Assembly: GCA_014904845.1 (NCBI GenBank)
Contig: MU119218.1
Span: forward strand, 244,774 to 308,773
Direction of reading: 5' to 3'
Source: Acephala macrosclerotiorum
Lineage: Eukaryota; Ascomycota; Leotiomycetes; Helotiales; Mollisiaceae
DNA length: 64,000 bases
Numbering within the stretch: position 1 is the stretch's first letter; the number at the start of each line of letters is the position of its first letter. The position numbers were made by a program, and so were the translations under genes. Below, piece after piece: positions 49,657 to 60,641 of this stretch. Under the pieces are notes generated by a model. The model was given only the letters and a program-made list of their open reading frames with translations, was not told the origin of the DNA and did no database searches.

Positions 49657-51485
49657 CGGAAGCTTGAAGGACCAGAGGTTCGAGAGTTAGTACAGATTAT
49701 CTTGATGTGCTAGAGGAAAGCCACATGTTCTCACTAGAAATCTCCTCAGGGACTGCGTTGCCATTGCTGCGGATTTGAAAGTCCGTTGTTCAACTGATAG
49801 TCGACCTGGTGGAGGTTAGGCGACTTCACAGCTGAATTGGGAGGACCTCTCTGGAGCCCAAGTCTTGGGGTACAAGAACATCATAGAAGAAGCTTAGGGT
49901 AGCACATTCTCCCATCATGTTGCGTGCAGACAAATCCTTCCTCTCAGGGGTGAAGTTTTCGCATCATCTAGTAGTCATGAGTTTTATCAGGTTTTCTTAG
50001 GAGGCAGATTCAATTCATGTTCCTGCCCAAAGGTATACAATGCCACACCCGATGAAGTGTGGCTAGATACCAAGTTTTTGCGACGAATATCAGATGGGTG
50101 CTTGCATTTCTAATGTTGTCTTTTCTGCTGACACACGAATTCCTGCCAACTGAGGTGTCGAAGGTTCGGAGTCATTGTCAGATTGTCTGTTCCCGGTTCT
50201 AGTACCCTAGCTCGTGACCACCGGGATTTCTGTTGTACTTCTTCGCTACCAAAGTCGCTTTTTATTGGTGAAAGGTTGTTGCTAAAGTTAATGCGAAGCA
50301 AGATCGGTGGTCAAACAGGCCGATGTTTTTGAGTTTCGTACGACCTCAGAATTGGGGTTGGAATAAGCATACGCCGCAATCAAAAACATGTCATAGGACT
50401 AGTCTCAGCCATTCAATGAAAGCTCATTCTTCGGGTTACCAGTAACTTGCAAGCTGGTGAGGATCATAGAATACAAGATCCAAAGGCTAACAGAGCGATA
50501 GCGCATATAAAATAACGTTCTGCTATTAACATCGTTTGCGTCCTACATCTCACCACTAGAGTTCAACGACGCTAATCAAGGTCGGTGAACATGAGGAAAT
50601 TTGGATCTTGTGATGCATCAAAGTTTAACCAAGGTCCACTTTTAGTCCCGTTGCTTCCCCCCCACCCAAGGATGGGTTTTGGAATACTTTCACGGTCGTG
50701 TACGAAGTAGTAACCAAATGCGTGCCCAATTTCAACTTTTCTAAAACCACTTGATGTTGCACTGTAAAAGTGCTTCCAAAGAGCTACAGCTCTTCTAGTA
50801 GTCCTAGAATCTAAGTCAATGGCAGTGAGTTGTCGCCATTCTCAATCTTTTCCGCAACCTATGCGAGAATCAAGTATCTGAAAGCAGCAAAAGCATGCCG
50901 TGGATTTGCTATTACTAAGCGACATCGCGGTGTAAACCATGTGGGCATTCAAGATCTTATTAGAGAGGCGCTGAAACGGAAGGGCCGAAAAGGAGCAGAA
51001 TATTTTCACCTCTCCAGCATCCACGGTTCTGTGATCTGTAATCGAAGCAGCCAATATCAACATCTTGTTCTGGTAAGGTTGCCCGAAGCTAAGCGCCAGG
51101 GGAGCAGCAACCTCGATGCTATTTATCTCCTGGTTGTCAGCGCAAGGATACTTCATCTTTTGGCGAGGATGGCACATTCCAAGGCTGCCCAGGATCCCGC
51201 TGTGCCCACGGTGTACCGTCAGAGAGGGTGGATTCCTGTTCATGTCGTCCGATGGATGAGCTGGTGACCCGAGAAGATACCATGGCAATACTGCATCAGC
51301 TTATTCGCAAGGCAGAATGGTGGAGTCCTGCGTCTCGCGCAGGAGAATTGTCTTCATTATAGAGTCACTTTGATACATAAGTAGACATAAGCTGCAGTCT
51401 CCGCATTACTATGTGGCACTTTATCTTCGTGTTCTTTAAAGACTGATCTCAATAATATTTAACCATTTTTTACGGCTAAAGCTCT
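49657..51485. other. Intergenic
   Basis: About 1.8 kb. Overlapping frames of about 145 codons on both strands at 50830-51288 have no ATG start and no family pattern; they may be a decayed gene but I cannot name it. Nothing else recognised. Confidence 0.45.
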
Positions 51486-51787
51486 GTGAAAAAAAGTGGA
51501 GTGGCTGCCTTGGTTGCTACTTGCTTCGCTACCATACGTCTTGCCAACGGGTATGCTCCTCTCCTCCATATGATCCAAAACTAACAAGCATAGCAAATCC
51601 CGTAACCTCATCGATCACGGAAGTGAGGACTGAGGTTGTCACTGTCCCAAGCCAATCAGTTACCGACGAGCAAATGGGCCGACTGGCTTGGCAACTTACT
51701 CCACTCCAGACAAGCTCCAAATTGCGAAGCTAGTTTGCTGTCCTGCGATGTTGAGGATCCAACTCGACTCGAACCGCCGTGGCACGG

Positions 51788-51813
51788 GGTAGCATCACCG
51801 GGTAGCATCACCC
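51788..51813. repeat. 13-bp tandem duplication inside the pseudogene
   Basis: GGTAGCATCACCG at 51788-51800 is followed directly by GGTAGCATCACCC. The length is not a multiple of three, so it shifts the frame of the surrounding Ser-rich segment. Confidence 0.85.
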
Positions 51814-52289
51814 TTTCCACAATGCTACGATCCAGCAAAATACGTCTGCACACCCAACTTCCTTTTCCTATCAATGCACCAAAGACACATGGACAATACG
51901 CTTGTAGGCCATATATCTACAGCACTGCGTCCACTCATTGGCAGGCCTCTTCGGAAATGCCTCGTCGACGCCATGTTCGTCATCCGAGATGAGCTCAATG
52001 AGTAATTCAGTATCATCATCGCCCTCAGTCTCACTGTCCTCAGTAGCTACTTCCATAAGCACGTTTGTCTCCGTATCTTCTTAACCAACATCATTGTCTA
52101 GCCTGAGTTCTGGAACCACTTCTGAAATTTCATCATCTCCACCCAGCTCGTCACCTGGATTAAGCTTAATTAGTAACTCCGAATCCTAGTCGTCCCAAAC
52201 CAGCTCGCTGTCGAGTATCAATTCTACAATATCTTTCGCGGATTCTGTAGAAGAGAGATCGTCATCGGAAGTTTACTTTTCTTCATTGG

Positions 52290-53660
52290 CTCTGATTTGT
52301 CAACCATGACTTACAATGGAAACACGGTTGTTCTAGGAGGCTCAAATGGATTCTCAATCGTCTCTCAGACTGTATCTCTTCCAACAAGTGGAGACGGCGT
52401 CGTCACCACAGATGGACTCACGATATCTGTACACAATCCCACGGGAATACAAACATCCCTTAGTACACCGAAGTCTTCCGCATCAGGGTCGGTGTCCAGC
52501 GTTTCGTAATCGGGAGGCTCCTCACTGTCGTCTTCTACGCTTGCCTCCCAATCATCGATCTCAAGTTCGGTCCCTGGTAGCTCTCAGTCAAGTGTTTCTT
52601 CGCAGTCATCTTCTGGCACTGGGACGTTGGCGAGTCAGACCAGCTCTTCTTCTGACTTTATTGTCACCTCAACGTCTCCAGAAGTTGTGATTAGAGAATC
52701 AACATACACGTTTCCATCAACTTCTACGACCTTGACCGAGCCCAATGGACAGACAATCAATCATTCTTGGTCCGAGTGGCATTGTTACTGGAACAGATAC
52801 GATTAGTTTTCCGTCAGCGACTGGTCCTCTCACCATCACTATAGACGGTGTTACCTTGACATTCGATCCAGCCAGCTCTAGTACCCTCTTGACGTCTTCA
52901 GTCTTGCAGACCTCACTGCCAGCTAGCTCGAGTATCGGTTCAACGTTTTCTGCATCACAAAGCTCAGTTCCAGTCGGTATTGTCATAGGTGGCTCTTCTT
53001 TTGGCTTTCCAAGCTCGTCAGAGGCCTTGACCGAGCCGGATGGGCAAACGGTTGTCCTTGGTCCATCAGACGTCGTTATTAGGTCTGATACAATGTCCTT
53101 TCCAACTGTGACGACACCGCCGGTTCTGACGACTGACGGCTTGACTTTTACCCTCGAACCCGCTGGCCCTGCTCCAACCTCAACCCATGGCGGAATCCTT
53201 CTAGGAGGGAGTTCCTTCAGCTTTCCATCCTCATCCGAGACTATCACAAAGCCCAATGGGGAGACTGTTGTTCTTGGCCCTAGTGGCATCATAATAGGCA
53301 CAGACTCGATATCATTTCCGTGTGTAACTACACCAACAGTTTTTACCACTGATGGCTTGACATTTACTCTCGAGCTGGGCAGTGTGAGCAATTCTCCAAA
53401 CCCCACAGCGACGCCATCGGAAGTCTTCATTGATGGGAACCCATTCTTTCTCGGAACGGGTTCTCAGACAAGTACAGAGTCTAACGGGCAGGCGCTTACA
53501 TTAGGACCAAATGGTCTCATTTTCGGCACGAACACGATTCCATTTCCGCCTCCTTGTTCAACCATAACTACATTTGCCATCGACTTCGGTCTACCTTGCA
53601 TCACCACTACATCTATACCTCTTTCTACTAGCTCTTCGCCTGTTGGAACTGGGCCGTCGC
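52290..53660 (+). repeat. Degenerate protein-level tandem repeats (about 65-70 aa)
   Basis: At least five units share a core order: GGSSFxFPSSSE, TEPNGQTVVLGPSG, TDTISFP, TTDGLTFTLEPAG. Clear units begin near 52297, 52690, 52975, 53180 and 53420. Identity is visible at the protein level and also in DNA in places (for example GGCTTGACxTTTAC-type blocks near 53130 and 53355). Similar Ser/Thr repeats in fungal surface proteins form stalks or adhesive modules; here that is an inference. Confidence 0.75.
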
Positions 53661-56222
53661 CCATTTTTACTGCCTGACCATCAGGTGCATTTTTTTGGGT
53701 ATGGACACAAGCGGGGCTATTACAACAGGTACTGCGACTACCGGCACTCATGTATTCGTTACGACAAGTAGCAGTGGCTCCCAAGGCACAAGTGCTCCAT
53801 TTGTGATTTCACTCCCACATCTACCTTTCCTCCTATGTGGCTGTTTGGGTATGATCATGCAAATGCCTTCTGCTCTAGTATTGACTTACGATCGACAGCT
53901 TGGTCCTCCAAAAATCCCTGGGTTCAATATTTTCGGAGGACTTGGAGGCATCAGTAAGTCTTTCTAACTTGATATTGGTGCATTCATCTAACTTGCAATA
54001 GTACCTAGCATTTACCCACCTCCACCACCGAATATACTACCTCCTGGCTTCTCACTAACTCTGCCGTCTATAGCGTAAGTTGGATTTGAACTTCGGGCTC
54101 CTTACTTATCCCTCAAGCTGACTGGTCAAACAGCATTAGACGAAATGGCAAGCCAACATATTCGAGCGAGTCCGAAATGCCCACCTCGACAGCTATCTCC
54201 ACTCAGTCGTCTTCATCCTCTTCATCATGCTCTACTACGACTGCCATGGATTGCGCTGCCTCCATCTCTTACGACATCGATCAGTTGGGAAGTACCACCG
54301 CTTCATTCACGACCTCCCAGTGTAACACCGTCACGGCTTGTTCAGCAGCTCCTTTCACGAGCACTACAACTACCTCGAGTGTAACTGCCTCCAATACCCG
54401 TGTCATCGTATTCCACGTCGATGGCGCTACTGGAGATCAACAAAATGCCATTCGAGATTTGATTGCCAAAGATCTGGAAGATCCCAACACTCTTTTCACA
54501 TCTAGCCTGGCGGGGTATCAAATGGCACGCTCTACTAGTCCACCAATCCGACCTCTGTGTAACAAGATGCTCTCAAATAAATTCCGATGGTATAAACTTT
54601 CTAGATCATGCGCTGCTATCATCGCTAATGGGGAGCAGGTAGCGGACATTCGAGCGCGCCAAAAGAGCACTGTTGAAGAAGAGGACCGCTCCTTCACCTA
54701 CCGACGACGTTCTGGAAGTCGCTTCATCGCTAATATTATGGACAAGGATATTCTCAATGCGTCGACGGCTAACCATAACTTGATGCTACGTGCCTCAGAT
54801 ACTCCCTTGCCACAATTAAGAGTTATATCCCAGCCAAAAACGGATCCGCCTAGCGATATAAACGCTTTCATAACTTACGTCTATGACGATACTGCTGGGC
54901 TTGGTACCACAATCAACATTGTTGATAGCGGCGCCAATCCGAGACATCCAGTAAGTAGTCTCTCCCATTTTACGACGTTTCTTGTTCTGATGATTTGCAG
55001 GAGTTGACAGGGTTGACACCTGGAGTTGATCCAGATCATAGGTGGCTATACTCAGGAGACCCTCTCACAAGCTCAATCGGATATAGTGCTAATCCTGGTG
55101 ACTATGATGCTGAAGATCATGGAACATGCGTTACTGGTGTAGCAATCTCCCACGGACAGAGTCGCCAAGAGAGCCAATCTCGTCATCGCCAAGACCCTCT
55201 CAGGTTATATTGACGACGACATTGACGCCTTTGTTAAGATCCACAATGACATTTTGCGCCGGAAGGAAAAGGGTGCCACTGTGCGGCCGGTTATAAATTA
55301 CTCAAGAAGCTTAGGTTTTGCTTCAGACTACAGTTTGGAAGAGCTTCAGAGATTATACGCTGCCATGAAACAGCTCCTCCTTGTGGATGGCACGATAATT
55401 CTTCAGTCTGCAGGTAACAAAGGTGTAAGTACTTCCCAAACCACTTGCAATCTTGCAGGCACTTTCTGACAGACGCTGTTTACCAGGTGCCACCAGCTGG
55501 CTCAAACCAGGACCTAGGCCGACTATCGATACGTGCCTACAACTTTTTGTAGGATTTTGCTAGCGGCTTTGGATTAGCCCTATCTCCGATTATTATTGGG
55601 TCGATGAATGACCAAGGAGTTGCATCTGATTTCTCTCAGAGCGGTACTCTCCTCTCTACGTCCTCGATAGGCGAGAATATCACATGTTCGTCTTTCAACA
55701 ATGGTCCCGTAACTGAAAGAGAGGGTACATCATATTGTATGTCTGGTCGTCCAATATTGACTCCTATCTCATAGAACTTCTGCTATGTCAGTTCACCTTG
55801 GCTAATCCTCAATAGCAGCCGCTGCCATGACTGGACTTATGACATACCTTTGGGGTAACCCTGAATTTCAAGCAGAAATTGACGGCGAACCTGGCCAACC
55901 CGGAAATCCTGCCAGTAGAATGAAGTCTTTGATCCGATCCCTGCACTGGCAGAGGCAAAATGGCAATGTACCTGTCATATGGAACGAAAAACAATCTCCA
56001 TTGACCGGATGCTCCCCGAACAATAAACGCCAAGCTGGATCTTGTCTTGCCTCTCCTTCACCAGCTTCAAGCTCACCGAGTGGACCCTCGCAGCCGGTTT
56101 CATTTTCGACGAGCCCAACTAGCTCCTCTGTATCCTCGACCAATATTATCATTACAGAAACTCCAACCATCTCTCCCGCCTCTACCAATATCATCATCAC
56201 AGAGACCCCAAGTAGCTCCTAA

Positions 56223-56648
56223 GTTGACCTGTTTGTTGGAGGCGAAGCAGACTTTAGCTAATGAACTACCGTAGGCTCTAATGATAATTCCAGGAATGGA
56301 GGCGCGCATACGATTTGGAATTCTGTCAGATGGACTATTGCCGACACTCTTTTCCTCAAGAAGAAGGCCTGAGAAATTTATTTCATTTTTGGAAGTCCTT
56401 ACCTCTCTTTTGTCTATATTCTTCTGCAAATGGGTGGGTGTAATGGGACTTTTGTCTACTATTCGCACAACCTGGACCTTCTTGTTGATTTTTTCTTTTC
56501 CGTTGATTGACTTGTTGACATTTGCTTCGGGAGACTCCCACTCGTTACATACAAATAAGAAAGGTCAGATTGAATTGTATTTGTCATCGAAACACAAATA
56601 CAAAGGATGAATGCGCGAGCAGAAATCCCAAATATAAACACCGATCCA
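56223..56648. other. Intergenic between convergent genes
   Basis: About 430 AT-rich bases between the decayed protease (plus) and the small gene on the minus strand. Nothing recognised. Confidence 0.5.
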
Positions 56649-57275
56649 TTAAATTATCTTCAACTCCATCACTCCCAGCTTATTGACCATCCTCGGCTCG
56701 TCATCCAAAATAAACGCTCTTGACTTTGTACTGCATATCAAGGTAAATACTCAATCTCTTACGATCATAACTATCCTCCGTCACCTGCAGAATAAACCTC
56801 TTCTTTTCAGGAAGTTTGACCTGCCAAGGTTATCAAATCAGCCTCAAACCCTATCACTTTTCGAACCATATACATCGACTTGGTACATCCATGACAACAC
56901 AGGAAAGGAAAACATACAGAATGATTCTTAGGCTTAAATTGCAACGGAAACTCCGCCTCCGTATCAAGCACAAACTGCTTTCCTACCAACACCCGTTCCC
57001 ATTTTTGCAACTCGGTCTCCAACTCAGGAGGACTACCCACTACCTCTTCATGACTCTTCTTCTCTATAGGATCTCCTATCTCTGAGCCGGGGGCTCCTTT
57101 CCAACTTATGTGGTGGCGGAGAGATGCTGGTGTGAACTGTAAAAGGAAAGACATAGATTAGGCAGGCAGGTGGGATGATGAGGTTTTTGGGATGCGATGG
57201 GATGGAACATACGTCTTCTGTAGATTCTACTCTGGTACCGAAGGATTCTTGGGAGGAGGATTTAGTGCCTGCCAT
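56649..57275 (-). CDS. Small hypothetical protein
   Basis: Not recognised. A four-exon model (57213-57275, 56918-57136, 56763-56820, 56649-56716) gives 135 aa starting MAGTKSSSQESFGTRVESTED; an ATG further upstream at 57314 would add 13 residues. The body reads FTPASLRHHISWKGAPGSE, then ELETELQKWERVLVGKQFV and LDTEAEFPLQFKPKNHS, VKLPEKKRFILQVTEDSYD, and ends DDEPRMVNKLGVMELKII. Charged and likely soluble, with no signal or membrane segment. The first two introns have good GTATGT donors; the last (56717-56762, GTAAGA) is the least certain, and without it the frame ends a few codons later at a TGA. An inverted repeat lies about 50-115 bases upstream of the possible starts. Confidence 0.55.
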
Positions 57276-57362
57276 GATATGATACGAGATATTATCCGTA
57301 GTCAGATCGATCATAGTTGTGTCTAGTCGTGTAGCCAAGCTCAAGTGTAGGTAGGGTTGAGG

Positions 57363-57388
57363 ACAACGCGGGATCTACCCCGCGTTGT
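57363..57388. promoter_or_regulatory. Perfect 10-bp inverted repeat with 6-bp spacer
   Basis: ACAACGCGGG at 57363-57372, spacer ATCTAC, and its exact reverse complement CCCGCGTTGT at 57379-57388. It lies 49-88 bases upstream of the alternative start codons of the minus-strand small gene. It could be a dimer binding site (CGCGGG-N6-CCCGCG) or a leader hairpin. Confidence 0.65.
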
Positions 57389-58803
57389 GCTAACAACAGG
57401 TGATGCGAGAATTGAAGGCAGGCTATGGGTGACATATTACCTGCAATTCTTGATATATAGAGTCACGATATTCCTGCATTTAAAATTGGGTTTTACCTAT
57501 AGTAAAAGGAAGATACCTTGGAATATAAAAAGCGAAAAGCTCCTCGTTTCATCGCTTTAGGTTGAACCTCCCAGTTTACTTCACTACCTCTCCAATCAAC
57601 ACAATTAAATCCTCTCAAGTCTTCAGTTACCACCAATAAAATCTCTAACTCTCTTCATGCTGTGGTAAACCGCCACAAAAATAGTTTAAGTGTCCGCCAG
57701 AGCCTCTCGCTCAAATCTCAACCCAAGTCTCCTCACTTCATCTCATTAACTCACCACCCAAAAATAAGACCATCAAACTTCTCCTCATCACCAAGCAAGG
57801 CATTCAACTTCTCTTCATCATAATGCGAAATACACTTACCTTAACCATCTTTTCCGACGTTCTTCGGGATCACGATCTGGTGCGGTCAACACTTCACTTT
57901 CCCCCCTAATTCTCAATGATTACCGGGAGCGGCAATTCAGCAAGGCAGAAAGGAGAGTGTGATATACAGCATCATCAACAAAGTTAATAACCTTCTGAAC
58001 TCACAAAGAATTTATTTCCTACGAGGACGAACTCCCATTGCCATTGCATCGAGACACAGCCTTTGGAGAAGGGTAGGTCTTAAATTAGAGACTCTTGATT
58101 TTCGTCCCGGTTTGAATTCAAGGCATTATTAGAAGGGAGATCATTGCTGGGTTGCGGTCGATCTTGTGGTATATAGTTTGGGCCTTGTGCTTTCCATGTT
58201 ACCTGCTTGGAGTGTGGGGTGGATGATTCAAGACTGGGAGGCTTCCCCTTTGGCGCGGCCTGCACTCTGATTAGGTGAGGTGGATTCTTTCAAGGTGCGT
58301 ACCTTGATACTTCGGGACTCGAAGGGCGTTTAGCTGAGTTGGTGTCGGTCAAGTCGTGATCATTGATGGAAAGCTAGGGTCATCACTCATGGCCAAAAAC
58401 TCGATCGATTACGTGCATTCATAGGGTCGACACTCGGGACATCTGAGGCCATGAAGATTATTATGCAGCCCTGTTGACAAACGAGGGTTGCAAGAATATA
58501 AATCCCGACCTCGTGCGATAGTGACGTAGTCCATGAACGCTGATGCACAGTGTCCAATTCGAGCCTGTCCCTGCAGATGATAGTTTAAGAGTACCTTGCC
58601 CCTGTCTATCACTCCATACTGACGATCATATAACGTATCACAATCAAAAAAGAACCTAAATGCAAATGTTTAAGAAGCCATTTTTGTTGCATTCCCGACA
58701 TCACAATCTACCAACTCCATACAACTCATCTGACATGCACTGTGTACTGTATCATATAAAAGGATCGCAAACTGAAAACCCTTCACTGCCCTCAAAGACA
58801 AAC

Positions 58804-58840
58804 ACAAACAAACAAACAAACAAACAAACAAACAAACAAA
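58804..58840. repeat. CAAA microsatellite, about 9 units
   Basis: An uninterrupted run of (ACAA)n/(CAAA)n in the intergenic region downstream of the MOSC gene. It is a simple sequence repeat and likely polymorphic between strains. Confidence 0.95.
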
Positions 58841-59224
58841 GAAGTGTGCTCGCTCGTCTATACAGATATTACAATGTTACTAATCGCTTTCGCTTCTTTT
58901 CTTTCATTCCATTCCAGCTCGAGCTCGCTCTTAGTTCCGCTCAAGACATTTGCTAGGGGGTATCCTCATTCACTCCTCCCTCTCTCTCAATGACAACACA
59001 AGACTAATAAAACAAGTACAGTACCGAAAAAGGAAAAAAAAGCAAAATACCATGCCATCGTATGCCCGCCCGCCATGTTTTGTCCGGTTAAAAAAAAACG
59101 TATTTATGGAATACCATGCAGATTGATACCATGAAAATCAAAGGACTGTCTTATCTTCGCCAACAAACTCCGCTAGACAATGCAAGCAAGCACAATGCAG
59201 ATAGAAAAGGCCCAGGCTCTTCCC

Positions 59225-60641
59225 TTACTCCTTGATGACAGAGTGATCTCCGACCTCGAGGACTGTAATCTCATCTCCGACTCGGACTTGGGACTCCTTT
59301 GACAGAGGAACCATCTGCATTCCCAGACAGCCGACATTCGGACCTGCGCCTTCATCAACGTTGCGGAAGCTCCTGAGTGTTCTGTCAGGCTCAGTAGGAT
59401 GGCGCTCGCCAGTGACTTGGTCGAGGTTTGGTAGCTTGCAGCGAGTAGTTCGGCAGGAGACGTCGTATTCATAGTAGCCGATCTTAATCTTGCGCCAAGT
59501 ATCTTCGTGGAAAGCGTCTGGACCGGTGATAATTAGGTTGGCGCGGAAGCGGGCCGCTGAGAGACGTGGGGCGCCCTTGACCTTAGGCATCTCACGCTCA
59601 ACAGCACGAACACTGGCTAGGTTGATCATATGGAGGGGGTACTACTGATGTTAGAAGTGACGGGACATTTGGGGAAACTCGACTTACGGCATCCTGAAAG
59701 CCCATAACAGGTTGGTAGCCAAGCTCCTCCTTCGGTGCATTTCGGTGAACCTCTCGCAGCTTCGAGTTGTCGATTCTGAACAATCCCAGCTTGTTGCTGA
59801 TGCCCAGGTAATATCTGAGCTCCTCAGGAATATCTGCCTCCAAGTTCAGCGCCGAGACTTCCTCCTTCCAGATGGTCATCTTCTCAACAGAGTAGCCAGC
59901 CTTCTCAATCTGCACTGGTGTAGGGTCGAATGGAATGCGAAATTGCTTCTGAGGATAGGTTCCCTTGACGGCAGCACCCCACTTGGCAAATGTTCCTTTC
60001 CAGCCAGCCTCTTGATAAGGGAAGCTCATGATGATTACCCCACCGGACTCAACATCATCGCAATGAGGGGTATAGGTATCTACGCTCTGATCAGGAACCC
60101 ACATCTCTGTCCGGACCTTAGCCAACAAAGGAAATTGTCGTTGTGTAATGAACTCCCACTTGTGTGCCGCCTTCTCCTTGTCTGGCGTATTTGCGGCGAC
60201 TGGGAATGGACTCTTGAGCTGAGCAAAAGTGAATTGACGGTCATATTCCATGCCAGTCGTGATGATTGTGCCTCTATTCAGCTCTACACCTCTGCAGCTC
60301 TTAACCGGGTAGATCCAAAGACTCTTTAGACGCCACCACTCTGCAGACGTCTCCTCTGTCGATGGCGGCCGGCCCTCAGAGAACTTCTTGTCGAACTCGT
60401 TCATCAAATTCGACTCGATCTTCATCCCCAACTTCCGACATCCCTTCGGTTGTTCTGCGAGCAGTCTAGCCTGTTCTCTCTCGTAGAATATGAGGGCGAT
60501 GATAGGAGGTATGCAGATGGCGAGAATCGTAAGGACATAGGTTCTCGTGGAGATGACCGGGATCAGATCGAGCAATTGATCGTAGTACAGGTCGTAGTAT
60601 TCTTCGTACAAGTCGCGTGCTTGTTCAATAAGAGCATCCAT
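59225..60641 (-). CDS. MOSC domain protein (mARC-like molybdenum cofactor enzyme)
   Basis: Membrane-anchored MOSC protein, like mitochondrial amidoxime reducing component, which carries the molybdenum cofactor and reduces N-hydroxylated compounds. Exons are 59688-60641 and 59225-59641, 456 aa. ATG 60641 gives MDALIEQARDLYEEYYDLYY followed by one membrane helix (YVLTILAICIPPIIALIFYE). The MOSC_N beta-barrel part starts at LKSLWIYPVKSCRGVELNRG, with GMEYDRQFTFAQ and FITQRQFPLLAKVR. After the intron (GTAAGT donor, 59642-59687) comes the MOSC domain: MINLASVRAVEREM, SAARFRANLIITGPDAFHED, and YDVSCRTTRCKLPNLDQVTG, which contains the conserved Cys that binds the cofactor in this superfamily. It ends VGDEITVLEVGDHSVIKE. 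Sizes and motifs are normal for the fungal family. Substrate and organelle (mitochondrial outer membrane in animals) are inferred. Confidence 0.9.

Larger units (their letters stand above)
51486..56222 (+). pseudogene. Decayed secreted subtilisin-like protease with Ser/Thr-rich tandem repeats
   Basis: One broken gene in three parts. (1) At 51486 a GTG stands where a start codon is expected, followed by a signal-like KKSGVAALVATCFATIRLA and a GTATGC intron; then a Ser-rich stretch. (2) At 52290-53660 are about five repeats of roughly 65-70 residues with LGPSG, TDTISFP and TDGLTFTL cores. (3) At 54120-56222 is a peptidase S8 domain: Asp in INIVDSGANPRHP, His in DHGTCVTGV, Asn in LQSAGNKG and Ser in GTSYSAAAMTG (after a GTATGT intron), so the triad codons survive. 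Damage: stops at 52082, 52187, 52507 and 55550; a 4-nt duplication near 52750 and one extra base near 55144 shift frame; a 13-nt tandem duplication at 51788-51813. S8 proteases of this type are secreted serine endopeptidases. Not translatable as one protein. Confidence 0.8.
57276..59224. promoter_or_regulatory. Intergenic upstream of the small gene
   Basis: About 1.9 kb between the small hypothetical gene start and the 3' end of the MOSC gene, both minus. It contains a 10-bp inverted repeat (57363-57388), CA/CT-rich sequence at 57560-57860 and a CAAA microsatellite (58804-58840). No supportable gene was seen. Confidence 0.5.

Noticed and set aside
50830..51288. Overlapping frames of about 145 codons on both strands
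   Set aside because: Neither begins with ATG and neither shows a family pattern; could be a relic, but I cannot support an identity.
53464..53784. Minus-strand frames across the repeat region, also 52717-53430
   Set aside because: Shadow frames created by the repetitive, stop-poor plus-strand repeats.
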